Program-made: the position numbers and the translations under genes
Shown: in pieces, positions 33,969 to 43,766 of the stretch
How positions within the stretch are numbered: position 1 is the first letter of the stretch
Layout of the letters: each line of letters starts with the position of its first letter
The notes under the pieces: model-generated
Database searches by the model: none
What the model saw: the letters and a program-made list of their open reading frames with translations, nothing else
Told to the model about the DNA's origin: nothing
Origin: Bacteroidota bacterium
Lineage (GTDB): Bacteria; Bacteroidota; Bacteroidia; Chitinophagales; BACL12
NCBI GenBank assembly: GCA_016706865.1
Contig: JADJIS010000003.1
Location: 930,001 to 994,000, forward strand
Direction of reading: 5' to 3'
DNA: 64,000 bases

Positions 33969-36900
33969 ATGAATGACGTTTTTGGAGTTGGTGAATGGAC
34001 CCTCGACTATTATGAAACCTTGGATCCTGCAGTTGTATTTGGTTTAGGAACATGTTTTGTATTTATGGAAGGTTCCGATGGACATGCAATTGAACTCGAA
34101 AATTTCTTAACTACTAATATTGGTCTTATCGAAGATTGGGTAGCTTCCGGTGGTCATTTACTACTAAATGCTGCTCCAAACGAAGGTGATGGAATGTCAT
34201 TTGGTTTTGATGGCACCACTTTAAATTATCCTTGGTATTCAGGAAACGTTGATGCATCACTTCCTGTACATCCGGTATTTTCAGGTCCTTTCACACCTAC
34301 TTCAACAGCTATGTCGGGAGGATCTTACGGACACGCAAGTGTAGCTGCTGTTGATGCTACTAATATATTATATGATATTTTTTCTCCGGACAGAATAATA
34401 TGTTCTGAAAAATCATGGGGAGCAGGTACAGTAATTTTTGGTGGTATGACTTCAGTAGACTTCCATTCTCCATTAACGGAGGCGGCTAATTTCCGCAAAA
34501 ATTTAATTGCTTACCTGGCAACTTGTACTTTATCTGATCATGACATGGGTGTTCAGTCAGCATTGTCGCCTGTTTCTTCATGCGGTTTGTCGGGTGATGA
34601 GGATGTAACCATAAAAGTTAAAAACTATGGTTTCCTTCCACAAACAGATGTTCAGGTAAGTTACCAGATAAATCTAGGTCCAATTGTTACAGAAACTGTT
34701 CCAGGTACTATAGATGTTGGTGCGTCAGTTGACTTCACCTTCGCAGCCGGAGCAAATATGGCAGCGATTGGAACATATAATATCGTTACATGGACAGAAT
34801 TGCCTTTGGATACTATTTATTCAAATGATACTACTTATTATACTGTAGATAATGTTCCAAATATTACCTCTTTCCCTTACTATCAGGATTTTGAATCCGG
34901 TAGCGGTGGATGGTTAGAAGGTGGTAGTAATTCAACCTGGGAATTAGGTAGTCCTGCAGGATTTGCAATTACAGGTGCTCCACCTGCAACTCCTGGAAGT
35001 TTATTCTCATGGACAACAGATCTCGATAGTTACTATAACAACAATGAAAAATCGTATATTCTTTCACCATGTATGGACTTTACACCCCTTGTGTTACCAT
35101 ATATAGAATTTGATGTGAACTGGGATATTCAGGCGTATTCTGATGGTTCAAAAGTTCAATATACTTTGGATGAAGGTGCAAGCTGGAACGATTTAGGTAC
35201 AGTTGGTGAAGGTGTAAACTGGTATAACAGCTACAACTGTTATGGTATGTGGCCAACATTCTATATAAGCGATTATCGTGGATGGGATGGCAGCAGTTCT
35301 GGTTGGAAACACGCTCATTTTGATATGAGTTTCCTAGCAGGACAACCTTCTGTTCGTTTTAGATTTGTATTTGCTTCAGATACATATTATAACTTTAACG
35401 ATGGTATTGCCTTCGATAACGTTAAGATTCAGGATCCTTTTGCTAATGATATTGGAGTGGTTGATGTAATTACACCAAGTTCAGCGGTAGATCTTACCGG
35501 TGCTGAAATTGTGAGCGTTTTACTTCAGAACTTCGGAACATTAGAACAAAGTGGATTTAATGTTGCTTATCAGGTTGGTGTAGCTGGAACTGTTCATACT
35601 GAATTCTTCCCTGGTGTTTTACCTGTGGGTGGAACTGCAATTATGACTTTCGTTGCTACCGAAGATTTTGCAGCTGATGGTCCTTATGCGTTCAAATCAT
35701 GGACTGAACTTGTTACGGATGCAGATCTTACAAATGATACACTTAATTCAACAATCATCAATTTGTTACCTGTTACAGGGTCTGATGCATATTACATTTA
35801 TTCAAATGTTTATGGCGGTTCTGAACCTTGGTATGTAACTTCTAATTCAGAAGCTATGGATGCCGTGTTTGGTGACGATGGATGGTTCCTCGAATATGTG
35901 GAAACTCTTGATGTATTTGAAGTATTTGATGAGAATACATGTTTTGTTTACCTTGAAGGTTCTGATGCACAGGCAAATGAACTGGAAACCTTCCTTGGCA
36001 CCAATGGTGATTTTGTAGAAAACTGGGTTGCTTCAGGTGGAAATCTATTGTTGAATTCCGCTCCGAACGAAGGTGATGGTATGGACTTCGGATTTGATGG
36101 TGTTGATCTGTATTATGGCTGGTATTCCGGCAGTGTAACGGCATTTGATGCTGCTCATCCGATATTTAACGGACCTTTCACTCCTATCACTACTGATTAT
36201 ACCGGTGGTAGCTTCGGACATGCTTCCGTATCTGGTGGATCAATTGAACCTATCATTATCGATAGTTTCGATCCTTCAAGATATATACTTGCTGATAAAG
36301 GCTGGGGAGATGGACATGTAATATTCGGTGGTATGACTCCACCTTACTTCCATTCACCAAGCCCGGATGCTCAAAACTTGTTGCAAAACATTTATGATTA
36401 TATAAAACTTTGCGCACCGGTTGACTTAGGTGTAATTGAATTACTTTCACCGGTAGGTGGTTGCGGAATGGGATTGGAAGAGATCAGTATCACTATTGAG
36501 AACTTTGGTCCTTCCACAGTTTCTACATTCCCTGTTAAATATCAGGTGGGCGTGGGTCCTATTGAATCAGCGTTTGCTACTGTAACTATCACTCCGGGCG
36601 GAACAGGAACCTACACATTTGATGTAGACTACGACTTTACTGCACCTGGCGACTATGATATTTGTGTTTGGACAGATATCAGCGGTGATGAAGACGAAAC
36701 GAATGATATGTTGTGTGTTACTTTAACATCTTTAGCAACACCATCAATTGAACTCGGACCAAACATGACCGTTTGCGATGAAGTTATACTTGATGCCGGT
36801 AACGTAGGAAGTACTTATGTTTGGAGCACTGGTGAAACAACACAAACAATTGCTGTTACAGTAACAGGTATTTATAGTGTTACCATCACAAATCCAACCA

Positions 36901-37442
36901 CAGGTTGTTCAATAACAGATAACGTTTCAGTTACCGTTAACTACACACCTGTAGCAAACTTCATAGCTACTGCAACAGGATTAACAGTGGTATTTACCAA
37001 CACTTCAACAGACGGAGCTTCTTACAATTGGAGCTTTGGTGATGGTGGAACTTCAACAACTGCTAATCCTTCACATACTTATGCAGTTGAAGGTGCTTAC
37101 ACTGTAACACTCACAGTAACTAATGGTTGTGGAACTGACTTCTATAGTTTTGTTCTTGAACTTGGTGATGATGTTAAGGATATAACTTTAGCTGATGCAG
37201 TTACTGTTCATCCTAACCCAACCAGTGATGTTGCAAATGTTTCGATAGAATTTGCAGAGTCAAAAGAAATAACATTGGAATTGTTAAATAATCTCGGACA
37301 AATTGTTTGGAGTAATTCTCCTGCAACTGTTGTTTCGGCTACTTATACAATTGATATGTCAACTTTTGCAGCAGGTGTTTACCAGTTGAATATTATTAGC
37401 GGAAGTGATAGCGCTTCCAAGCCAATAGTATTAACAAAATAA
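33969..37442 (+). CDS. Giant T9SS surface protein paralogue 2, C-terminal part
   Basis: This continues the gene of 31927; the true frame resumes at 33918, so 33969 is just the first ATG after the break. Restored length is about 1837 aa. In order: the rest of ThuA-like module 2 (to about 34530), CARDB, jelly-roll (34860-35440), CARDB, ThuA-like module 3 (35776-36411; DAYYIYSNVYGGSEPWYVTSN), CARDB, Ig-like (36738-36945), PKD (36946-37164) and a T9SS type A sorting domain (37195-37440; HPNPTSDVANVSIEF ... AAGVYQLNI). The Ig-PKD-sorting end is almost the same as in paralogue 1, suggesting recent duplication or gene conversion. Confidence 0.85.
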   Translation: MNDVFGVGEWTLDYYETLDPAVVFGLGTCFVFMEGSDGHAIELENFLTTNIGLIEDWVASGGHLLLNAAPNEGDGMSFGFDGTTLNYPWYSGNVDASLPVHPVFSGPFTPTSTAMSGGSYGHASVAAVDATNILYDIFSPDRIICSEKSWGAGTVIFGGMTSVDFHSPLTEAANFRKNLIAYLATCTLSDHDMGVQSALSPVSSCGLSGDEDVTIKVKNYGFLPQTDVQVSYQINLGPIVTETVPGTIDVGASVDFTFAAGANMAAIGTYNIVTWTELPLDTIYSNDTTYYTVDNVPNITSFPYYQDFESGSGGWLEGGSNSTWELGSPAGFAITGAPPATPGSLFSWTTDLDSYYNNNEKSYILSPCMDFTPLVLPYIEFDVNWDIQAYSDGSKVQYTLDEGASWNDLGTVGEGVNWYNSYNCYGMWPTFYISDYRGWDGSSSGWKHAHFDMSFLAGQPSVRFRFVFASDTYYNFNDGIAFDNVKIQDPFANDIGVVDVITPSSAVDLTGAEIVSVLLQNFGTLEQSGFNVAYQVGVAGTVHTEFFPGVLPVGGTAIMTFVATEDFAADGPYAFKSWTELVTDADLTNDTLNSTIINLLPVTGSDAYYIYSNVYGGSEPWYVTSNSEAMDAVFGDDGWFLEYVETLDVFEVFDENTCFVYLEGSDAQANELETFLGTNGDFVENWVASGGNLLLNSAPNEGDGMDFGFDGVDLYYGWYSGSVTAFDAAHPIFNGPFTPITTDYTGGSFGHASVSGGSIEPIIIDSFDPSRYILADKGWGDGHVIFGGMTPPYFHSPSPDAQNLLQNIYDYIKLCAPVDLGVIELLSPVGGCGMGLEEISITIENFGPSTVSTFPVKYQVGVGPIESAFATVTITPGGTGTYTFDVDYDFTAPGDYDICVWTDISGDEDETNDMLCVTLTSLATPSIELGPNMTVCDEVILDAGNVGSTYVWSTGETTQTIAVTVTGIYSVTITNPTTGCSITDNVSVTVNYTPVANFIATATGLTVVFTNTSTDGASYNWSFGDGGTSTTANPSHTYAVEGAYTVTLTVTNGCGTDFYSFVLELGDDVKDITLADAVTVHPNPTSDVANVSIEFAESKEITLELLNNLGQIVWSNSPATVVSATYTIDMSTFAAGVYQLNIISGSDSASKPIVLTK

Positions 37443-37460
37443 ACACATATAAAATTTATA

Positions 37461-37494
37461 AAAAGGAGCTTCAGTTTTGGAGCTCCTTTTTTTT
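37461..37494 (+). terminator. Rho-independent terminator of giant gene 2
   Basis: AAAAGGAGCT and AGCTCCTTTT form the stem around a 10-base loop, followed by further Ts. The 126 bp from here to nth show nothing else. Confidence 0.92.
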
Positions 37495-37620
37495 ACTTAT
37501 TACTTGAACTCTAAGAAGAAGAAATTAAAAAACATTATTGCTTTAATAATTATTAAAACGCATTGATATTGAAGAGTAAAATTTAATATTATTTATAATT
37601 CAGAATAGAATCAATATTGA

Positions 37621-38247
37621 TCATTTGTTTGAATTAACTACCGAACATATTGGACATTTTAGCACATCATGACCCCTGGCCGGACAGTACTTCCTTCCAA
37701 AATAAATAATTTGTAAATGCAGTAAGTTCCAGGTGTCTTCAGGAAAAAGACGTTTGAGATCCTTTTCAGTTTGTGCAACCGATTTGCCATTACTCAATCT
37801 CCATCGCTGAGCCAATCTATGAATATGTGTATCAACCGGAAAAGCAGGAACTCCATAGGCTTGCGACATCACAACACTGGCTGTTTTGTGACCTACACCG
37901 GGTAGTTCTTCCAATTCTTCAAAAGTATCAGGCACTTTGCCATTGTGTTTTTCTACAATAATTTCCGACAACTTTTGCAATGCCTTGGATTTTGCCGGCG
38001 ACAATCCACATGGTTTTATGATCTCCTTTATTTCATCAACACCCAATTTAGCCATCTTGTATGGGTCATCTGCCTTTTTAAACAGAAGCGGAGTAACCTG
38101 GTTAACCCTTTCATCTGTGCATTGTGCAGATAAAACGACAGATACCAATAAAGTGTACGCATCTTTATGCACCAGTGGAATATCAGGATGCGGAAACAAT
38201 TCGTTTAATTTGTTCTGAATAAAAACAACTTTCTCTTTTTTAGTCAT
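37621..38247 (-). CDS. nth: Endonuclease III (DNA glycosylase/AP lyase)
   Basis: A 208-aa base-excision-repair enzyme acting on oxidised pyrimidines. The helix-hairpin-helix LEELPGVGHKTASVV contains the catalytic Lys K121, and the catalytic Asp is D139 in FPVDTHIHRLAQRW. The C-terminal iron-sulphur loop is atypical: cysteines sit at 188, 198 and 201 (CPARGHDVLKCPIC) and the protein ends seven residues later. The fourth ligand of the usual C-x6-C-x2-C-x5-C pattern is therefore absent and the first spacing is longer. It is divergent from the OmpA-like gene, with 129 bp between. Confidence 0.95.
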   Translation of the reverse strand: MTKKEKVVFIQNKLNELFPHPDIPLVHKDAYTLLVSVVLSAQCTDERVNQVTPLLFKKADDPYKMAKLGVDEIKEIIKPCGLSPAKSKALQKLSEIIVEKHNGKVPDTFEELEELPGVGHKTASVVMSQAYGVPAFPVDTHIHRLAQRWRLSNGKSVAQTEKDLKRLFPEDTWNLLHLQIIYFGRKYCPARGHDVLKCPICSVVNSNK

Positions 38248-38376
38248 TGGAGCATCAAATATCTGTATAGTAAACTAAAATATAACTGTAAGTATGTTAC
38301 AAAATGGGCAATTTTGTATTTTTTTTCATCAATTCATAAATTTAACTTTACGTCACATACATTTCTCAATACTATT

Positions 38377-40494
38377 ATGAAGCGCATACTACTCATATCG
38401 GCACTGCTGCTGACTATTTATATCCAGTCAGCCAAAGCTGAGATCATCTGGGCTAGTAAGGTGATTTCCTACTCAACCCAACTGGATCTTACTTCCTACA
38501 GCGCAAAACAGGTGTTAGGACCTCCGTCACGATTGCCAAGTTTCGGTGATTGCGGTTGCGCATGGTCACCTTCTATGTCGGAAAATTATTTTGAGGAGTA
38601 CATCAGAGTAGGTTTCGAAAAAAGGATGCGCGTATCACAAATTGTGATAAATGAAAACTTTAACGCAGGTTCAATTAAGGCGATTTATCTCTTCGATCAA
38701 TATAATATTGCGCACTTGGTTTATGAAAGGAATGCTACTGACAGTAAATGGGTTCTTGGTCGTATTTTCTCCCTAAACATTGCTACTACTGATTTTGCGA
38801 CCAATGATCTCAAATTGGTTTTAGACACAGAAAGTATTGATGGATACAACCAAATTGATGCAATTGGCATTGCTGAAGCTGCCAGTACCGTGCCTACAGG
38901 AACAATTACTACTACCGATAAAATAGTATTTAAAGGCAAATCACAAAACATGGGTGAAGTGATAAATTCCTATGGAAGTGAAATTGCTCCTTTGGTTACT
39001 CCTGATGGCAAAACAATGTACTTCACAAGAAAGAATCATGTTGAAAATAAAGGTTCTATAATGAACGACGATATTTGGGTAAGTAACTTTGATGGCACTT
39101 CATGGTCAACCGCTTTTAACATCGACGGCCCTCTGAATAATGAAGCGAATAACTATGTGGTCGGCCTATCAGAAAACGGAACTATGCTCACTCTGGCTAA
39201 TACCTATGAATTTAGTGGTGAATCAAGAATGGGTATTGCCCAAACATGGAAAAATAATTACGGAAGCTGGGTATTTCCTAAAAATCTGATAACCCCGGGT
39301 ATCATAACGCATAACTTCTTCGCTGAATATTTTATGAATTCCGACAGAGATGTCATGTTATTATCGCTTGAACGTGCTGATGGCTTTGGTTTGAAGGATA
39401 TTTATGTAAGTTTTAGTGATAATCAGATAGAATGGACAGATCCTGTAAATATTGGACAACATATTAACACGGCATCTAATGAAATGGCGCCGTTTTTGGC
39501 TCCGGATGGAAGAACATTGTTTTTCTCCTCCAACGGCTTACCCGGATACGGCGATCAGGATGTTTACGTTTCCGTAAGATTGGATGAAACCTGGAAGAAC
39601 TGGACCACCCCTGAAAATTTGGGTTCATTCGTTAATACTAAAGGATTTGAAGCCTATTTTTCATTTCCCGACACTGCCGATTACGCCTATTTCTCATCAA
39701 CAGGCAGCGATATGTTAAATGCTGATATTTTAAGAATACCACTCAAAGAAGTGGTTGAAGCAGAGGATTCGCTTATGGCTGATTTAGTAATTGACAATGT
39801 TACCATTACTGATGAGGAAATTATACTTTTTGAGGAGGAAATAATCGTTCCGGAGAAGGAAGAACTTAACGTAAATCTAAGCAATGAAATTTTATTGTTT
39901 GGAACTGTATATGACATAACTACTAATATTCCAATTAATGCCGATCTAACCTTTATTTTAACTGATTATGAAAAAGAAGCAGTTGTATTATCAACTCTTA
40001 ACAATAATTACAGATTGAAGGTAACCGATAGCGTCAATTATAAAGTTACAGTCATCAGAGAGGGTTATTTGCCATTGGAAACAACTATCAATATTGAAGA
40101 TTTCAGAACTCAAAAAGTTAAACGTGTTGATTTCAGGATCACTCCACTTCGAAAGGGCGAGAAGATCATCTTGGATAACGTGTATTTTGATGCAAATAAA
40201 TCGGTGATCAAGTTCGAATCCTATGAGGAAATGAACAGATTATACGATTTCCTCAAGGCAAACCCTGGAAGTAAAATTGAAATTGGCGGACATACCAATG
40301 GTCTTTGTACTGAAACATATTGTGAAAAACTCAGTCTCAATAGAGCTAATGCAGTGCGCGAATATCTTATATCCAAAGGCATTGATGGAAACAGAATCAC
40401 TACTTTTGGTTATGGTTCCAAAGAACCGATCGACACCAATGATACTCCGGAAGGTAGAAAAAGAAATCAAAGAGTAGAGATCACTTTCAAATAA
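38377..40494 (+). CDS. PorE-like OmpA/beta-propeller outer-membrane protein 1
   Basis: A 705-aa exported protein starting at 38377 (MKRILLISALLLTIYIQSAKA, a signal peptide); the open frame extends 21 codons further upstream without a signal-like start. Residues 22-175 look like a galactose-binding-type beta domain (WASKVISYSTQL ... QVLGPPSRLPSFGDCGCAWSP). PD40/WD40-type propeller blades follow at about 195-445 (APLVTPDGKTMYFTRKNH, MAPFLAPDGRTLFFSSNGLPGYGDQDVYVS). A carboxypeptidase-regulatory-like domain spans about 500-590. A C-terminal OmpA peptidoglycan-binding domain ends the protein (IEIGGHTNGLCTETYCEKLSLNRANAVREYL). The propeller-CRD-OmpA order is that of T9SS protein PorE; here the N-terminal domain differs. 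A paralogue follows 18 bp later. Confidence 0.88.
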   Translation: MKRILLISALLLTIYIQSAKAEIIWASKVISYSTQLDLTSYSAKQVLGPPSRLPSFGDCGCAWSPSMSENYFEEYIRVGFEKRMRVSQIVINENFNAGSIKAIYLFDQYNIAHLVYERNATDSKWVLGRIFSLNIATTDFATNDLKLVLDTESIDGYNQIDAIGIAEAASTVPTGTITTTDKIVFKGKSQNMGEVINSYGSEIAPLVTPDGKTMYFTRKNHVENKGSIMNDDIWVSNFDGTSWSTAFNIDGPLNNEANNYVVGLSENGTMLTLANTYEFSGESRMGIAQTWKNNYGSWVFPKNLITPGIITHNFFAEYFMNSDRDVMLLSLERADGFGLKDIYVSFSDNQIEWTDPVNIGQHINTASNEMAPFLAPDGRTLFFSSNGLPGYGDQDVYVSVRLDETWKNWTTPENLGSFVNTKGFEAYFSFPDTADYAYFSSTGSDMLNADILRIPLKEVVEAEDSLMADLVIDNVTITDEEIILFEEEIIVPEKEELNVNLSNEILLFGTVYDITTNIPINADLTFILTDYEKEAVVLSTLNNNYRLKVTDSVNYKVTVIREGYLPLETTINIEDFRTQKVKRVDFRITPLRKGEKIILDNVYFDANKSVIKFESYEEMNRLYDFLKANPGSKIEIGGHTNGLCTETYCEKLSLNRANAVREYLISKGIDGNRITTFGYGSKEPIDTNDTPEGRKRNQRVEITFK

Positions 40495-40512
40495 AATCGC
40501 TACATTAGGACG

Positions 40513-42513
40513 ATGAAGGGATTTTGGGTGTTGCTTGTAGTTACTTTTATTGCTTTTAATGCAGGATTTGCACAGGAAATAGTATGGGCCGATTCTGTGA
40601 TCTCCTTCTCTTCTCAAAAAAGTGAAAAGGCGTTTTCTGCTGATCAGGCACTTGGCCGTCCAAGTAAATTTCCAAATCCCGGCCATACAACCTGTGCCTG
40701 GTCACCCGAATATTCAGACCTGAGAAGCTATGAATTTATTGAGGTCTCCTTCCCTTTAGCAATGGTAGCAAAACAAATAGCTGTTATTGAAAATAGCAAT
40801 TCCGGGCATATACAAAGTATTTATACTTACGATGAAAAGCACAAGGAACAATTAGTTTATAAAAAATCCGGAGAAGTTACTATTGGTGGAGGAAGATTAT
40901 TTGTACTTGCCCTCAAAGATAATAATGCACTGATAAAAGGTGTAAAATTGTTGATGGATAAACCGGAAACCTTAAATACTTATCAGATAGATGCAATTGG
41001 AATTACAACTGCAACCACCGGTTTAAAAATTGAACTTCATGAATTAAAAGACAGTCTGAACTATAAAGCCGAATCGTTAGGACCCGCAATTAATTCAGGT
41101 TTTGATGAAGTTTACCCGATAATTGCACCTGATGGTAAAACATTATACTTCGACAGGAAACTACACCCCGAAAATATTGGAGATAAAAAAAATGACGATA
41201 TCTGGGTTTCTGTAAATAATGGTGGTGTATGGGCTCCAGCTGTCAATATTGGCCCTCCACTCAATAATGTCAACCATAATTTTTTATGTTCTATTTCTCC
41301 TGACGGAAATACTGCGCTTGTTGGCAGCGATTATGCAAATCCTTTAGCCGAGGATCCAGGTGTTTCTTTGACTTTTAAAACAAAAGCAGGTTGGTCAACA
41401 CCTGTGGGAATCAAAGTAAATGGGTTTAAAAATCTTAATCAATATAATGAGTTCACCCTTGCAGCCGATGGTACAACTTTGATAATGTCATCAGAAACCA
41501 ATGATGGATATGGTTTGCTTGATCTTTATGTGAGTTTTCTCCTACCAAATGGCAGTTTTTCTAAACCAGTTAATTTAGGAAATGACCTTAATACAGCAGG
41601 TAATGAAATGACACCATTCCTCGCTGCCGATGGAAAAACATTGTTTTTTTCATCAACTGGTTTTCCCGGTTATGGATTTCAGGATATTTACATGAGTCGT
41701 CGACTAGATAACAGTTGGACAAATTGGAGCCAACCTCTTAATTTAGGCAAAAATGTAAACACCCCTGAGTGGGAAGCGTATTATACCATGGATGCGCAGG
41801 GGGAGTATGCGTATTTTTCCACAGGGAATACCGGTGGTTCAAATCTGGATATATTCAGAATAAAGCTTCCGCCAACAGCTAAACCCGATAATATTTTATG
41901 GTTGAAGGGAATAGTGAGCGACAGAATTACCGGGTCTACAATTGCAGCAAAGATCTTATATACCGGAATGAGCGACAGCACCGCGAGAGGTAGCTCAAAC
42001 ACCTCCGCAACCGATGGATATGCAGTTATTTTGCCTCAATCAGACAGCTACCATATTACTATCAGCGCCGATGGATATTATTTAGCTGACACTTCACTTG
42101 TTATAACTGCTCTTTCAGATTTTAGTGAGATAATTCAAAATTTTACTCTCATCCCCAAACAAGCCGGCATTATCATTGAAATGCGCAATATTTTGTTTGG
42201 AATCAACAGCACTGTGCTTGAGGATACTTCCTTTGTTGAATTGAACAAGGTTGTAAGGTTCTTAAACCAAAATCCCGGAGTAGAAATTGAAATCAGAGGT
42301 CATACAAATAGTTTATGTGATGACAATTATTGCCTGACCCTATCTTCAAAAAGGGCCAAATCGGTTATGGATTACTTTATTTCGAAGGGAATTTCAGCAG
42401 ATAGATTAACATATAAAGGTTTGGGTAAATCTATGCCAATTGCTGACAATAAAACACCAGCAGGAAGACAAATAAACCAAAGGGTGGAGTTTATGATAAC
42501 AAAAACGGAATAG
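40513..42513 (+). CDS. PorE-like OmpA/beta-propeller outer-membrane protein 2
   Basis: A 666-aa paralogue of the preceding gene, 18 bp downstream and surely in one operon. Signal peptide 1-20 (FIAFNAGFAQ). The same domain order is seen: N-terminal galactose-binding-like domain (IVWADSVISFSSQKSEKAFSADQALGRPSKFPNPG), PD40 propeller (YPIIAPDGKTLYFDRKLHPEN; MTPFLAADGKTLFFSSTGFPGYGFQDIYMS), carboxypeptidase-regulatory-like domain, and OmpA domain (VEIEIRGHTNSLCDDNYCLTLSSKRAKSVMDYF). In place of the usual NxxLSxxRA..V it reads LTLSSKRAKSV, still consistent with peptidoglycan binding. A role linking outer membrane or secretion machinery to peptidoglycan is inferred. Confidence 0.88.
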   Translation: MKGFWVLLVVTFIAFNAGFAQEIVWADSVISFSSQKSEKAFSADQALGRPSKFPNPGHTTCAWSPEYSDLRSYEFIEVSFPLAMVAKQIAVIENSNSGHIQSIYTYDEKHKEQLVYKKSGEVTIGGGRLFVLALKDNNALIKGVKLLMDKPETLNTYQIDAIGITTATTGLKIELHELKDSLNYKAESLGPAINSGFDEVYPIIAPDGKTLYFDRKLHPENIGDKKNDDIWVSVNNGGVWAPAVNIGPPLNNVNHNFLCSISPDGNTALVGSDYANPLAEDPGVSLTFKTKAGWSTPVGIKVNGFKNLNQYNEFTLAADGTTLIMSSETNDGYGLLDLYVSFLLPNGSFSKPVNLGNDLNTAGNEMTPFLAADGKTLFFSSTGFPGYGFQDIYMSRRLDNSWTNWSQPLNLGKNVNTPEWEAYYTMDAQGEYAYFSTGNTGGSNLDIFRIKLPPTAKPDNILWLKGIVSDRITGSTIAAKILYTGMSDSTARGSSNTSATDGYAVILPQSDSYHITISADGYYLADTSLVITALSDFSEIIQNFTLIPKQAGIIIEMRNILFGINSTVLEDTSFVELNKVVRFLNQNPGVEIEIRGHTNSLCDDNYCLTLSSKRAKSVMDYFISKGISADRLTYKGLGKSMPIADNKTPAGRQINQRVEFMITKTE

Positions 42514-42571
42514 AGGTGAAATATTAAGAAATTCACCATTTACTTATCATAAGTACTTGACAGTGTGTGTG

Positions 42572-43696
42572 TTATTCCTCCACTGCAATTTTATTACTGT
42601 GATCTTTAATATAAGTTTCCACATCCCACATCCATCCAAATTTATCTTTGGTAATTCCCTTTCTGATTTCCCACATTTCCTGTTTAAGCCAATTTGATAT
42701 TTTACGACCCTCAACCGGTGGTAATTCGTAGGCTACATCTTTATAACCAATTACGCCAATCGGAGCTACTGTGGCAGCGGTTCCGGTACCAAATGCATCG
42801 AGAAGACGACCCGCTCTTTGGGCGTTTAATAATTCTTCAATGGTTACATCTCTAATTTCAATTTTATAACCGGCATCTTTCAATAATGTGATACAAGAAT
42901 CGCGTGTTACACCTTTTAAAATGGTTCCTTCGTCTGTAGGAATGGTAATTACAGTATCGTCAATTTGAATGAATACATTCATAGTGCCAATTTCCTGAAG
43001 TCGATTATGTGTAACACCATCTATCCATAACATCTGATCGTAACCCTTGTCTCGAATTTCTTTTAAAGGCATCATGGTTGCTGCGTAATTACCTGCAGCT
43101 TTAACACCTCCTGTTCCACCAGGAAATGCTCTTACATATTCTTCCTGCATATAAACACGAACCGGTTTTTGATAATATTTTGATACAGGACAACAAAATA
43201 CTACAAATTTGAAGGTATCTGAAGGTTTTATCCCAACAAAATCATCGGTGGCAAAAATAAAGGGACGTATATACATGCTCCCGTCGTCAGTATCAGGGAT
43301 CCAATTTTGTTCGATATCAACCAGGTTAAAGATCGCTTTCATAAATAATTCCTCCGGAACTTCCGGAATTGCCATCCTTACACAAGATTCGTTGATCCTG
43401 TTCCAATTCATGTCAGGTCTGAAAACTCCTGCTTTTCCCTCCTGATTTTTAAATGCTTTCATCCCTTCAAAAATCGCTTGACCGTAGTGTAATGCAGAGG
43501 TTGCGGGATGAAGATGCAAACTTGAAATTGGCTTTATTATACAATTTTGCCACATTCCATCTATATAATCAGCCACAAACATGTGATCGGTAAATACTTT
43601 ACCAAATTGCAGATTTTCAAAATCTACAGAATTAATATGCGAAACTGACGACAGTTGAATATCAATTTCAAAGGATGGATTTACAGCAACTTTCAT
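42572..43696 (-). CDS. ilvE: Branched-chain amino-acid aminotransferase (class II)
   Basis: A 374-aa PLP enzyme that interconverts Leu, Ile and Val with their 2-oxo acids using glutamate. The PLP-binding Lys is K199 in GGTGGVKAAGNYAAT. The conserved HPATSALHYGQAIFEGMKAF and YIRPFIFATDD place it in the eukaryote/Bacteroidota type of branched-chain transaminase, longer than the E. coli form. LLDAFGTGTAATVAPIG is the typical C-terminal cofactor-phosphate region. It converges on the PorE-like pair (58-bp gap) and diverges from the next gene (70-bp gap). It stands apart from other ilv/leu genes here. Confidence 0.96.
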   Translation of the reverse strand: MKVAVNPSFEIDIQLSSVSHINSVDFENLQFGKVFTDHMFVADYIDGMWQNCIIKPISSLHLHPATSALHYGQAIFEGMKAFKNQEGKAGVFRPDMNWNRINESCVRMAIPEVPEELFMKAIFNLVDIEQNWIPDTDDGSMYIRPFIFATDDFVGIKPSDTFKFVVFCCPVSKYYQKPVRVYMQEEYVRAFPGGTGGVKAAGNYAATMMPLKEIRDKGYDQMLWIDGVTHNRLQEIGTMNVFIQIDDTVITIPTDEGTILKGVTRDSCITLLKDAGYKIEIRDVTIEELLNAQRAGRLLDAFGTGTAATVAPIGVIGYKDVAYELPPVEGRKISNWLKQEMWEIRKGITKDKFGWMWDVETYIKDHSNKIAVEE

Positions 43697-43766
43697 ATGT
43701 TGAAAAACTTGGTTTTTTTACAAAAAAAGGTTTGATAAATTTACAATAATTTCCTAATGCCAAAAG

